Assembly: GCF_021608135.1 (NCBI RefSeq)
Contig: NZ_JAKIHL010000001.1
Coordinates: 186,001-250,000 of the forward strand
Direction of reading: 5' to 3'
DNA from: Microaerobacter geothermalis
Lineage (GTDB): Bacteria; Bacillota; Bacilli; DSM-22679
Length of the DNA: 64,000 nt
The translations under genes were made by a program, and so were the position numbers. Below, piece by piece: positions 34,253-42,607 of the stretch. The stretch's first letter is position 1. Each line of letters opens with the position of its first letter. The notes beneath the pieces were generated by a model, which had not been told where the DNA came from, did not search any database, and worked only from the letters and a program-made list of their open reading frames with translations.

Positions 34253-35734
34253 ATGGCGAATCCAGATTCAAGAAAGGATCAATTGCAACAAAAAGTTAGC
34301 AAGAAAATCAAAGATAATGTCAGATACATGAATGATGCCTTAGGTGTGGAAAAAAGCTTTGATGTCATCTATCGAGAGCTCCACTACGCGGGAAAGGAAT
34401 TTGCCCTTTATTTTGTAGACGGTTTTGCCAAGGATTACATCATGAATCAACTGATGATGTATTTAGGAAGATTGAATCACGGCGATTTGGCACCTGATTC
34501 GTTGAAGAAGCTGCTTACGACCCATATTGGATATCTGGAAGTAGAGTCAACTGATAATATTGAAAAAATAATCACGGCTATTTTATCCGGTCCCCTTGCC
34601 TTATTTATTGATGGGCAAGGGGAAGCCATTCTGATTGATGCCAGAGAATATCCTGCCCGTAGTCCGGAAGAGCCGGATATTGAGCGGGTTGTTAGAGGGG
34701 CAAGGGATGGGTTTACCGAGACACTGATTTTTAATACCGCCCTTACCCGGCGGCGGATAAGGGACCCTTCCTTGAGAATGGAATATATCCAGGTTGGAAC
34801 ACGTTCAAAGACAGATCTTTGTATTGCTTATTTAGAAGATGTGGCAGATCCCGATCTGGTCCGTTCCATCAGAGATGAACTGATAACCATGGAAATAGAC
34901 GGATTGCCAATGGCGGAAAAAACCGTTGAAGAATATATCTTTAAAAATCATTGGAACCCCTATCCTATGGTACGGTATACGGAAAGGCCGGATGTGGCAG
35001 CGATCCATCTCCTGGAAGGACATGTTCTTGTCTATACGGATACGTCCCCGAGTGTAATGATTACCCCAACCACCCTGTTTCACCATGTTCAGCATGCCGA
35101 GGAATACCGGCAGAAGCCTGTGGTGGGTGCCTATCTGCGCTGGGTACGGTTTGCCGCCATGCTGATATCTGTGTTTCTTCTTCCCCTCTGGTTTTTGGCG
35201 GTATTAGATCCTTCCATCCTTCCGGATTGGTTAGACTACATTGGTCCGAAGAAAGAAGGAAATGTTCCGCTATTTTGGCAGTTTTTGTTTGCGGAATTTG
35301 GAGTAGATATTTTAAGAATGGCAGCTATCCATACTCCCAGTCCATTGGCAACGGCTTTGGGACTGGTGGCAGCCATCGTTATCGGACAAATGGCGGTGGA
35401 TGTGGGTTTGTTCACCAAAGAAGTAATTCTCTATTTGGCTGTTGCTGCTATTGGAAACTTTGCTACCCCATCTTATGAATTAAGTCTGGCCAATCGATTG
35501 GTGCGAATCGTCCTGCTGGTTTTTGTTTACTTATGGAAACTTCCAGGTTTGCTAATTGGTACTGGACTGTGGTTTTTACTTCTTACTTTTACAAAATCAT
35601 TAAATACCCCCTATCTGTGGCCGTTGATTCCCTTTAATGGAAAAGCGTTAATGGATATTTTAATAAGAGCCCCGGTTCCGGCAAAAAGTTCAAGACCCAG
35701 CATGTTATCTCCTGAGGATCCAACAAGAAGATAG
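34253..35734 (+). CDS. spoVAF: GerA-family spore germination protein, SpoVAF-like
   Basis: The start chosen is ATG 34253 (MANPDSRKDQLQQ) after TTGGAGG; 493 residues, which equals the length I recall for B. subtilis SpoVAF. The N-terminal soluble GerA domain (YFVDGFAKDYIMNQLMMYL, GPLALFIDGQGEAILIDAREYPAR) is followed by about five membrane helices (TPSPLATALGLVAAIVIGQMAVD, FATPSYELSLANRLVRI). SpoVAF works with the SpoVA channel and GerA-type receptors in the spore inner membrane. Here it stands alone, with no other spoVA gene adjacent. Its presence indicates an endospore former. Confidence 0.88.
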   Translation: MANPDSRKDQLQQKVSKKIKDNVRYMNDALGVEKSFDVIYRELHYAGKEFALYFVDGFAKDYIMNQLMMYLGRLNHGDLAPDSLKKLLTTHIGYLEVESTDNIEKIITAILSGPLALFIDGQGEAILIDAREYPARSPEEPDIERVVRGARDGFTETLIFNTALTRRRIRDPSLRMEYIQVGTRSKTDLCIAYLEDVADPDLVRSIRDELITMEIDGLPMAEKTVEEYIFKNHWNPYPMVRYTERPDVAAIHLLEGHVLVYTDTSPSVMITPTTLFHHVQHAEEYRQKPVVGAYLRWVRFAAMLISVFLLPLWFLAVLDPSILPDWLDYIGPKKEGNVPLFWQFLFAEFGVDILRMAAIHTPSPLATALGLVAAIVIGQMAVDVGLFTKEVILYLAVAAIGNFATPSYELSLANRLVRIVLLVFVYLWKLPGLLIGTGLWFLLLTFTKSLNTPYLWPLIPFNGKALMDILIRAPVPAKSSRPSMLSPEDPTRR

Positions 35735-35744
35735 GAAAAGAGAC

Positions 35745-35786
35745 AATCTCCTTTACATAATCATGTGTAAGGGGGATTTTTTTAAT
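35745..35786 (+). terminator. Terminator of the spoVAF-like gene
   Basis: CTCCTTTACAT and ATGTGTAAGGGGG pair closely around a short loop, followed by TTTTTTT. Confidence 0.85.
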
Positions 35787-35808
35787 TCAATATTTTTTGT
35801 ACAATCTA

Positions 35809-35871
35809 TTTAAAAAACAATAAATATTCAGTATAATACAAGTTAAAGAATGAATACTCATTCATTTTTTG
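35809..35871 (+). promoter_or_regulatory. Promoter and FadR-type operator of the long-chain acyl-CoA ligase gene
   Basis: TTTAAA at 35809-35814 and TATAAT at 35832-35837 with a 17-bp spacer. A dyad at 35848-35871 (TGAATACTCATTCA core) sits at the start point. The same 24-bp sequence, apart from one base at the centre, recurs at 40804-40827 before the TetR gene. The FadR consensus of Bacillus is TGAATGAMTANTCATTCA. Confidence 0.8.
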
Positions 35872-35915
35872 TTCCACGGGGATATTCATGATAATAGATG
35901 AAAGGAGGAATGATG

Positions 35916-37607
35916 ATGTATCACGAAAAACCCTGGCTTAAGTTTTACCCTCCCCAAGTTCCGGCTTCCATTGACTATCCGGAGGTGCCCATTACTCATT
36001 TTTTAAAGGATGCAGCAGTAAAGCTTCCAGAACAAGTAGCCATACACTTTATGGGGAAAGAAATCACGTACAGGCAGTTGTTAAATTTCGCTTACCGGTT
36101 TGCTCGTTATCTTCAAACTCTTGGGGTACAAAAAGGAGATCGGGTTGCCATTATGCTCCCAAATTGCCCTCAAGGTGTGATCAGTTATTATGGATCCTTG
36201 CTGCTTGGAGCGGTAGTCGTCCAAACCAATCCTCTGTATATGGAGAGAGAGCTGCTTCATCAATTGACCGATTCTGGGGCTAAGGTTATTGTTTCATTAG
36301 ACTTGGTCTATCCGAAAGTAGAGAAGGTAAGAGATAAAGTACCTTTAGAGCACGTGATTGTCACCAGTATAAAGGATTTTTTGCCTTTTCCTAAAAACAT
36401 TTTATATCCTTTGATACAGAAGAATATCCCTAAAATTTCTTTTGAGCCGCAAAAGGGGATTCATTCATTTGTATCCATTATGAAATCGGTTTCAAACGAA
36501 GCGATAGAGGCTGAAGTTGATTCAAATGATCTCGCTTTGCTCCAATACACCGGAGGTACAACAGGATTGCCGAAGGGAGTCATGCTGACCCATCGTAATT
36601 TAGTGGTCAACGTGGTCCAGGGAAGAGCCTGGATGTATAAATCCCAATATGGAAAAGAAACGATTTTGGGAGTCTTACCTTTCTTTCATGTGTATGGAAT
36701 GAGTGTCGTCATGAATTTGGCTGTTTATCTTGCAAGCACCATGATCTTAGTTCCTAAATTTGATGCGGGAGAAATATTGAAGATAATTGAAACAAAAAAA
36801 CCGACTCTCTTTCCTGGAGCCCCTACGATGTACATTGGAATCATTAATCATCCAGATATTAAGAAATATAATCTGTCTTCAATCGAGGCTTGTTTAAGTG
36901 GGTCTGCTCCTCTACCCATTGAGGTTCAGGAACGTTTTGAAGAACTAACCGGAGGAAGGCTTGTTGAAGGCTACGGGTTATCAGAGACATCCCCGGTTAC
37001 CCACGCCAACCCCATATGGGATAGAAGAGTTAATGGAAGCATAGGGCTTCCTTGGCCGGATACGGAATGTAAAATCGTTGATCCAGGCAATGGAGAAGAA
37101 ATTCCTGTTGGAGGAATTGGAGAATTAGCGATCCGTGGACCCCAGGTGATGAAAGGCTATTGGAACATGCCGGAGGAAACCAGTGCAGTGATGAGGGATG
37201 GTTGGTTTTTGACCGGCGATATGGCTTATATGGATAAGGATGGATATTTTTACATTGTAGACAGGAAGAAGGACATGATTATTGCCGGGGGATTTAATAT
37301 TTACCCGCGTGAAGTAGAGGAGGTTCTTTTTGAACATCCTGCTGTGCAGGAAGCAACGGTGATTGGAATTCCTGATCCTTACCGGGGAGAAACGGTGAAG
37401 GCATTTATTGTATTGAAAAAGGGCCAGTCCGTTTCTGAAGAGGAACTAAACAATTTTTGCCGTTCCAAATTGGCTTCCTATAAAGCTCCTAGAATTTATG
37501 AATTTAGAGAAGAGCTCCCAAAAACCATGGTAGGCAAAGTTCTGCGCCGGGCACTATTGGAAGAGGAAAAAAAGAAAATAGAAATGAAGAACGATACCAC
37601 TGGATAA
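35916..37607 (+). CDS. lcfA: Long-chain fatty-acid-CoA ligase
   Basis: Start ATG 35916 (MYHEKPWLKFY), seven bases after AAAGGAGG; earlier in-frame ATGs overlap the ribosome site. 563 residues. The AMP-binding signature YTGGTTGLPKGVMLTHRN, GYGLSETSPVTHAN, TGDMAYMDKDGYFYIVDRKKD and the C-terminal catalytic lysine region (PKTMVGKVLRR) are clear. It activates long-chain fatty acids to acyl-CoA for beta-oxidation. The FadR-type operator at its promoter ties it to the fadR-fadB-etfBA operon further on. Confidence 0.95.
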   Translation: MYHEKPWLKFYPPQVPASIDYPEVPITHFLKDAAVKLPEQVAIHFMGKEITYRQLLNFAYRFARYLQTLGVQKGDRVAIMLPNCPQGVISYYGSLLLGAVVVQTNPLYMERELLHQLTDSGAKVIVSLDLVYPKVEKVRDKVPLEHVIVTSIKDFLPFPKNILYPLIQKNIPKISFEPQKGIHSFVSIMKSVSNEAIEAEVDSNDLALLQYTGGTTGLPKGVMLTHRNLVVNVVQGRAWMYKSQYGKETILGVLPFFHVYGMSVVMNLAVYLASTMILVPKFDAGEILKIIETKKPTLFPGAPTMYIGIINHPDIKKYNLSSIEACLSGSAPLPIEVQERFEELTGGRLVEGYGLSETSPVTHANPIWDRRVNGSIGLPWPDTECKIVDPGNGEEIPVGGIGELAIRGPQVMKGYWNMPEETSAVMRDGWFLTGDMAYMDKDGYFYIVDRKKDMIIAGGFNIYPREVEEVLFEHPAVQEATVIGIPDPYRGETVKAFIVLKKGQSVSEEELNNFCRSKLASYKAPRIYEFREELPKTMVGKVLRRALLEEEKKKIEMKNDTTG

Positions 37608-37617
37608 AAAGTCAGGT

Positions 37618-38103
37618 TTATGGTTTTACCAGCTCATCATGGATATCGATCGCCCCATTATTCTTTAATATTTCCGCAATTTGATAATGAAGTGATTCAT
37701 TAGGAACTTCAACGGTAATGACGATATTTCCCGATTGAAGATGTTCTTCAATTTTTTCGGCAGTGTATCGGTTGATTCCCAAATCGAGCAGGCCTCCCAG
37801 AATACCGCCGGTGGTTACCCCTGCCAATGCCGCATAAATTGGACCGGCGGCCATAATTGGTCCAATACCTGGAACAAGCAGTGTGCTCATACCAACAGTT
37901 AATCCTACTACTCCTCCAATGGCACTTCCCCAGGTTACTCCGTCCCCAATGGAATCTGCACTGGCATCTTCTGTTGGGGACTTTTCTTCTTCCGGTTTAT
38001 GAATGAAGGAGATATCCTCTTGTTTCACCCAATGTTTCAATTGATGAAAAGCTTCTTCAGCCTGTTTTGGGTCTGGAAAAGTAGCGATGAGATGAGGTTT
38101 CAT
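37618..38103 (-). CDS. General-stress-type protein with central glycine-zipper membrane segment
   Basis: 161 residues (MKPHLIATFPDPKQAEEAFHQ). An N-terminal alpha/beta domain resembles YflT/general stress protein 17M. A long glycine-rich hydrophobic stretch (WGSAIGGVVGLTVGMSTLLV to GGILGGLLDLG, about 57-107) follows, then a second small ACT-like or ferredoxin-like segment. Membrane association through the glycine zipper is likely. It starts 11 bp after the ccoP stop, so it is cotranscribed with the oxidase. Its function is unknown. Confidence 0.7.
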   Translation of the reverse strand: MKPHLIATFPDPKQAEEAFHQLKHWVKQEDISFIHKPEEEKSPTEDASADSIGDGVTWGSAIGGVVGLTVGMSTLLVPGIGPIMAAGPIYAALAGVTTGGILGGLLDLGINRYTAEKIEEHLQSGNIVITVEVPNESLHYQIAEILKNNGAIDIHDELVKP

Positions 38104-38114
38104 GGTATTCCTCC

Positions 38115-38570
38115 TTATAATCCTTTTAAGAATCCTTTTACTGCATTGATTTGCTCTGTGTTCAATCCTAAAGTGGGCAAAGCCGGCATGGCACCGCGGC
38201 CGTTGTCTAATACATCGTTTAACTGATCCTCGGTCAAACGGGTAGAAACTCCTTTAAGTCCTGGTCCTACTTTCATCTCTGCGGTTAAGTTGTGGCAGCC
38301 GAGACAGGTTTGTTTTACGATTTGCTCCCCGTTGATGGATTTAGGGTCCTGAGTGGCTTCCAACCGGTCATTTAACGGTTTTGCCGTAAGAGCATAAACC
38401 ACCCCCCAAATGGCTAACGTCACGTACACGAACATCAAAAATTTAGGAACTTTGGCATTTCCCATTCGAATTCCTGACACTTCATCATAGTATTCTTTCT
38501 TTTCATTTTTTGGCTGAGTTAATACTTTCTTTTCGATTTCGTTCCCTATATTATGTTCCTTATCGGTCAA
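38115..38570 (-). CDS. ccoP: cbb3-type oxidase subunit III, mono-heme cytochrome c (CcoP-like)
   Basis: 151 residues from a TTG start (MTDKEHNIGNEIEKK) nine bases after GGAGG. A cytosolic N-terminus, one membrane helix (about 43-63) and an outside cytochrome c domain with CLGCH (89-93) and the methionine ligand probably in GRGAMPALP. Proteobacterial CcoP has two hemes and is twice as long; the single-heme form is usual for Gram-positive cbb3 oxidases. It passes electrons to CcoO and CcoN. Confidence 0.88.
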   Translation of the reverse strand: MTDKEHNIGNEIEKKVLTQPKNEKKEYYDEVSGIRMGNAKVPKFLMFVYVTLAIWGVVYALTAKPLNDRLEATQDPKSINGEQIVKQTCLGCHNLTAEMKVGPGLKGVSTRLTEDQLNDVLDNGRGAMPALPTLGLNTEQINAVKGFLKGL

Positions 38571-38675
38571 GATGCGACACCTCCATCTGAAGTTTATTTA
38601 TGCCGTTTACCGCCCTTTATATACTTCTTATGACGCGAGAGTTCCTACCATATACACAGCTAAACGAAGTTTTCT

Positions 38676-39182
38676 TTATCTTCCCTGTGCCTGTGAAGCG
38701 GGCTTTAGACTCATGAGATAAGTGATCAAATCGTCCAGTTCCGCATCAGATAAGTAATCATACCTTGGCATGATAGATCCAGGCAACATTTCCCTTGGAT
38801 TAAGCAAATGTCGCCTGTGCCATTCTTCATTCCAACGGGCTCCTACCCACATTAAATCGGAACCGGTTCTTACCGAACCCAGTAAGTGGGGTTTGTCATA
38901 ATAATAGTCTTGAGGAACGGTTACCGGACCAAGGGCCGTATCTGCTTTTACCGGTCTTACATATTGAGTATGACAGGTATGGCACCCTTCCCTGATATAG
39001 ATCTGCCTTCCCCTGTACTCAGCAGTGTTGAAATCATAGTTGCGGGCATCCGCATTTATATTTGGTTCCTGCATGGAAGCATCATAAAAGGGTAAGAGAA
39101 CTGTACCAATTACTCCTATTAAGAAAAGAAGCAGGGAACCCAAGATAAAAGGAAACATGGATTGTTCATGATTGTTTGCCAT
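38676..39182 (-). CDS. ccoO: cbb3-type oxidase subunit II, membrane cytochrome c (CcoO)
   Basis: 168 residues beginning MANNHEQSMFPFILGSLLLF. One N-terminal membrane anchor and a mono-heme cytochrome c domain with REGCHTCHTQYVRPV; RYDYLSDAELDDLITYLMSL is typical FixO/CcoO C-terminal sequence and MPRYDYL supplies the methionine ligand. It is 11 bp after ccoN. It is shorter than proteobacterial CcoO (about 200 or more residues) but keeps all the core motifs. Confidence 0.93.
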   Translation of the reverse strand: MANNHEQSMFPFILGSLLLFLIGVIGTVLLPFYDASMQEPNINADARNYDFNTAEYRGRQIYIREGCHTCHTQYVRPVKADTALGPVTVPQDYYYDKPHLLGSVRTGSDLMWVGARWNEEWHRRHLLNPREMLPGSIMPRYDYLSDAELDDLITYLMSLKPASQAQGR

Positions 39183-39193
39183 CTATTTTCCCC

Positions 39194-40582
39194 CTATTTA
39201 ATTAGTGCTGTTGGTTGTTGAGGGATTGGTTTTCCGTCCCTCACCGATCGAATGGCGTTATATACAAAGATAAATTGCCCGATAAACATCATTCCGCCTC
39301 CGATGGCCCGAATCATGCTAAAGGGCCTTAAGGCAAGGATGACTTCCACGAACTGCATTCCGTACTGCTTGCCTTCTGCCCAGGCAAAACCTTGCAATAC
39401 TCCAGCCACCCACATGCTGAAGGCAAAGAGGAGAAATCCCACAGTAGAAAGCCAAAAATGCCAATTCATTAACGATGTACTATATATCTGTTTTCCCGTC
39501 ATTTTCGGAAGGCTGTAATACATTAGGGCAAACACTACAAAAGAAAAGGCTCCAAACAAGGGCATATGGGCATGTCCAATGACCCAGTTGGTAAATTTCA
39601 GGATGGCACTGGGTCCCATAAGTGATTGAAAAGGGCCTTGCAAACATGTGATCAGATAAAAAATAGCTCCAACAATCATAAATTTAAGGGGAATACTGTC
39701 TGCCACCACATGCCATTTCCCCTTCATGGTTCCAAAAACATTAGCCAAAACTGTCCAAACCGGAATGATGAGAAGAACGGAAGGGATCACTCCTGCCTTC
39801 ATCAGCCACAGTGGAATTGGCCCATTTTGCAAATGGTGCGGACCGTTCCAGACATAGAAAGTGGCGATGGTCCAAAAGCCGATTAAAGAGAGCTTGTGGC
39901 TGTATAATGGGTTTTTTGTCAGTTTTGGTAGTAAGAAATAAATGAAACCAACACCAACAGTGGTAAACCATAATCCAATCACATTATGGCCGTAAAACCA
40001 GGCCATATTGGCCTGAGGAACTCCTCCGATCCAGCGATAGGGAAGATTTCCCACAATGTATAACAGGGGGAGCCACAATAAGGAGCCCATAATATACCAA
40101 ATACTTACATATAGTTTCTTTTCATTACGGTTGACGATCGTTCGAAAAGAAATAAAGATAACCAGGGCAACAAGAATTACGACATAGACATCCATGAAAA
40201 GGGGCAGCTCTGCGTATTCAATAGAAGTGGTATATCCCAACAGCAGGACAACGACAGCAAGAACCATAAAAATATTCCATAGTACCCCAGTTGCAACGGC
40301 TAATCGAGGATTACTTAAAGGAGTCCTCGTTAACGAAGGGAGAACATAAAAAATTCCTCCAACATAAGCCATTGATAACCAACCGAACAACACTCCATTT
40401 GTATGAATGGGCCTGATTCTTCCATAAGATAGGAATTTCCCCAAGGGACCCCAAACTAGAAAATCTGGAGCAATGTATTTTATGGCGACAATAAGACCAA
40501 CTAACATCCCGATTAAAAGCCAAATAAAAGAAGAGTAATAAAAATATTTCACTGCGCGAATTGTTCCTGTATCAGCAGCCAT
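39194..40582 (-). CDS. ccoN: cbb3-type cytochrome c oxidase catalytic subunit I
   Basis: 462 residues with about 12 membrane helices. Heme and copper ligands of C-family oxidases are visible: His in RIRPIHTNGVLFGWL, WFYGHNVIGLWFTTVGVGFIYF, the adjacent pair in WNGPHHLQNGP, and GHAHMPLFGAFSFVVFALMYY. The enzyme reduces oxygen with high affinity and pumps protons. It leads the minus-strand ccoN-ccoO-ccoP-stress-protein operon; no ccoQ-like frame lies between the genes. Confidence 0.95.
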   Translation of the reverse strand: MAADTGTIRAVKYFYYSSFIWLLIGMLVGLIVAIKYIAPDFLVWGPLGKFLSYGRIRPIHTNGVLFGWLSMAYVGGIFYVLPSLTRTPLSNPRLAVATGVLWNIFMVLAVVVLLLGYTTSIEYAELPLFMDVYVVILVALVIFISFRTIVNRNEKKLYVSIWYIMGSLLWLPLLYIVGNLPYRWIGGVPQANMAWFYGHNVIGLWFTTVGVGFIYFLLPKLTKNPLYSHKLSLIGFWTIATFYVWNGPHHLQNGPIPLWLMKAGVIPSVLLIIPVWTVLANVFGTMKGKWHVVADSIPLKFMIVGAIFYLITCLQGPFQSLMGPSAILKFTNWVIGHAHMPLFGAFSFVVFALMYYSLPKMTGKQIYSTSLMNWHFWLSTVGFLLFAFSMWVAGVLQGFAWAEGKQYGMQFVEVILALRPFSMIRAIGGGMMFIGQFIFVYNAIRSVRDGKPIPQQPTALIK

Positions 40583-40762
40583 GACAAATAACTCCTTTCT
40601 GGCTCACACACAAATCTTACCGACTCACTTGGCATACGATACTTCTTTATATATTTTCCAACGGTGGTAAAAATATTCTAATGCAAGGAAAAGAGGGAAT
40701 AACATGAATAAAAAAAGATACCCATGCATATAAAAACATGTTAAAATAATTTAGAAAAATGA
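40583..40762. other. Intergenic region upstream of ccoN
   Basis: Divergent spacer between ccoN and the TetR promoter. It must hold the ccoN promoter, but only weak candidates are visible (TTGGAA near 40662 on the minus strand). No FNR-type dyad, repeat or RNA fold was recognised. Confidence 0.4.
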
Positions 40763-40827
40763 TTGACAATTAAATTTTCAGATAGATATAATAAATGTAT
40801 ACTGAATGAATAGTCATTCATTTTTTG
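40763..40827 (+). promoter_or_regulatory. Promoter and FadR-type operator of the fadR-fadB-etf cluster
   Basis: TTGACA (40763-40768), 18-bp spacer, TATAAT (40787-40792). The dyad TGAATGAATAGTCATTCA at 40803-40820 covers the expected start point, so the TetR protein probably represses its own gene. The second copy is at 35848-35871. Confidence 0.85.
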
Positions 40828-40921
40828 GTATCTGAGTAAATGGCAAAGCTAATTTGTTCTGCATCTTTGACCTTCGCCAAGAATTGGAGAATGTCAAGTT
40901 TGTGTAATTGGGGGGATAAGT

Positions 40922-41509
40922 ATGGCGAAACGAACCGGAGAAAAGTATGATGCAATTATTGAAGCAGCTGTTAGGGTCATCGCTAAACACGGGTATCACA
41001 ATGCCCATGTTACTAAAATTGCAAAGGAAGCAAATGTAGCTGATGGGACCATCTATCTCTACTTTGAAAACAAAGATGATGTTTTAATTTCACTTTTTCA
41101 AGAAAAAATGGGTCAGTTTGTTGCAACGGTTCAGGAGAATATTGGGAGAAGGATAACTGCCAAAGAAAAATTGCACGAATTGATTCGGACCCATCTTGCC
41201 CAACTGGCTGCAGATAAGGATTTGGCCATTGTGACTCAGATTGAATTGCGCCAATCCAATCCCATTGTTCGGGAGGCGATTAGTGAAACTCTAAAGCAAT
41301 ATTTCCGAATTATTGATTCCATAGTTAAGTTGGGAATTGAAGAAGGAGTATTCTCTGAAAATATTGATCTCAGAATGGCTCGCATGATGATTTTTGGGAC
41401 TTTAGATGAAACCGTAACGGCGTGGGTCATGAAAGATGGAAAATTTGATTTGCTGGAAGGTGTTGATTCCATCCATTCACTTTTCTTATCTGGATTGTCT
41501 GGGAAATGA
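40922..41509 (+). CDS. fadR: TetR-family regulator of fatty-acid degradation (FadR/YsiA-like)
   Basis: 195 residues, ATG after GGGGGATAAGT. The N-terminal helix-turn-helix (VIAKHGYHNAHVTKIAKEAN, GTIYLYFENKDDVLISLF) is followed by an all-helical ligand domain like that of Bacillus FadR, which releases DNA on binding long-chain acyl-CoA. The operator at its promoter and at lcfA, and the downstream fadB-etfBA genes, match the Bacillus lcfA-fadR-fadB-etfBA arrangement. Confidence 0.92.
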   Translation: MAKRTGEKYDAIIEAAVRVIAKHGYHNAHVTKIAKEANVADGTIYLYFENKDDVLISLFQEKMGQFVATVQENIGRRITAKEKLHELIRTHLAQLAADKDLAIVTQIELRQSNPIVREAISETLKQYFRIIDSIVKLGIEEGVFSENIDLRMARMMIFGTLDETVTAWVMKDGKFDLLEGVDSIHSLFLSGLSGK

Positions 41510-41546
41510 AGCGGAATTAAACATCCATAACCAAAAGGATCACAAA

Positions 41547-41573
41547 TTGATATGAAATGTATTTTCATATCAA
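41547..41573 (+). repeat. Perfect 11-bp inverted repeat after fadR
   Basis: TTGATATGAAA, a five-base loop, then TTTCATATCAA. No T-run follows, so it may be an mRNA 3' hairpin or a protein site. It adjoins repeat copy E. Confidence 0.6.
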
Positions 41574-41667
41574 TGGGGTCAGTTTGAGGACTAATTTCCG
41601 TTTTTTAGTCCCAAAGTTTGGCATAGAAATCGAAGGCTGTTCTTAGTAAATTCATTAGCTTCCGTTC
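41561..41667 (+). repeat. Dispersed inverted-repeat element, copy E (right half)
   Basis: It aligns with the right half of copy A: GGGGTCAGTTTGAGGACTAA, CCGTTTTTTAGTCCC, GAAGGCTGT, AGTAAATTCA and a terminal TTCCGTTC. The left half is absent. It fills the fadR-fadB gap, about 300 bp long, in which no other feature is seen. Confidence 0.7.
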
Positions 41668-41813
41668 ATATTAAATTAATGGCGCTATGCCTCTGGATAA
41701 GATCAACTAAACTTCATATGGAGAATACATTCCGCCTGAAGTAAGTTTCCTATATAATTAAACTGAATAACCTTAACTATATGAAAATTTTAAAACGGGA
41801 TAGGAGGAAATAT

Positions 41814-42593
41814 ATGGGATTTACCAATGTGAAAGTGGAGATAGTGGATTCCATTGCCAAGGTTATCGTCGATAACCCGCCGGCCAATACCCTTAGTACC
41901 GCTACCCTGAAAGGCTTAGATGATGCCATATCAACCATTGAGGCCAACGATCAGGTAAAGGTAATTATCATTACCGGAGCAGGTAAATTTTTTGTTGCTG
42001 GTGCGGATATTAAGGAATTTACTCAAGTTAAAGATGGCGAACAAGGAGAAGCGATGGCTCGGGTTGGACAGCAGCTGGTTGATCGGATTGAAAATTTGAA
42101 GAAACCTGTGATTGCGGCAATTAATGGAGCCTGTTTAGGCGGTGGATTAGAGTTAGCGATGGCATGTCACATTCGAGTCAGTGCTCATTCAGCCAAATTA
42201 GGACTTCCTGAACTTAATTTAGGTTTAATTCCCGGATTTGGTGGCACCCAGCGTTTACCACGCATCGTTGGTTTTAGCAAAGCTACTGAACTGATTCTTA
42301 CCAGTGAAATGGTCTCAGGAGAACAGGCTGAAAAAATGGGGTTGGTCAACTATTCAGTTCCATTGGAAGAGCTGGAAAATACGGTTCAGCAATTGGCGGA
42401 AAAGATTGCCGGCAAATCCAGTGCAACGATAGCTTTGGCTTTGGAAGCCATTGCCGCGGCTCAAAAAGGCAATCTGCAGGAGGGACTTATAAAGGAAGCG
42501 GCTTTATTCGGAAAAGCCTTTACAACAGAAGATCAAAAGGAAGGGGTTCAAGCATTTATAGAGAAAAGACCCCCTCAATTTAAAAACCGCTAA
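41814..42593 (+). CDS. fadB: Enoyl-CoA hydratase
   Basis: The start chosen is ATG 41814 ([16 protein letters not shown]) after TAGGAGG; an earlier in-frame ATG overlaps no ribosome site. 259 residues. Crotonase motifs [32 protein letters not shown] and [14 protein letters not shown], with the catalytic glutamate expected in the [12 protein letters not shown] segment, are present. It hydrates trans-2-enoyl-CoA in beta-oxidation. It lies 14 bp before etfB in the Bacillus-like fadR-fadB-etfB-etfA order. Confidence 0.94.
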   Translation: MGFTNVKVEIVDSIAKVIVDNPPANTLSTATLKGLDDAISTIEANDQVKVIIITGAGKFFVAGADIKEFTQVKDGEQGEAMARVGQQLVDRIENLKKPVIAAINGACLGGGLELAMACHIRVSAHSAKLGLPELNLGLIPGFGGTQRLPRIVGFSKATELILTSEMVSGEQAEKMGLVNYSVPLEELENTVQQLAEKIAGKSSATIALALEAIAAAQKGNLQEGLIKEAALFGKAFTTEDQKEGVQAFIEKRPPQFKNR

Positions 42594-42607
42594 GGAGGAT
42601 CTAATAT

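Noticed and set aside
38571-38675. A possible ccoQ gene between ccoO and ccoP
   Set aside because: All minus-strand starts in this gap run into stops within about ten codons.
40770-40786. CodY-like box (AATTTTCAGATA) in the fadR promoter
   Set aside because: Too few matches to AATTTTCWGAAAATT to support in AT-rich DNA.
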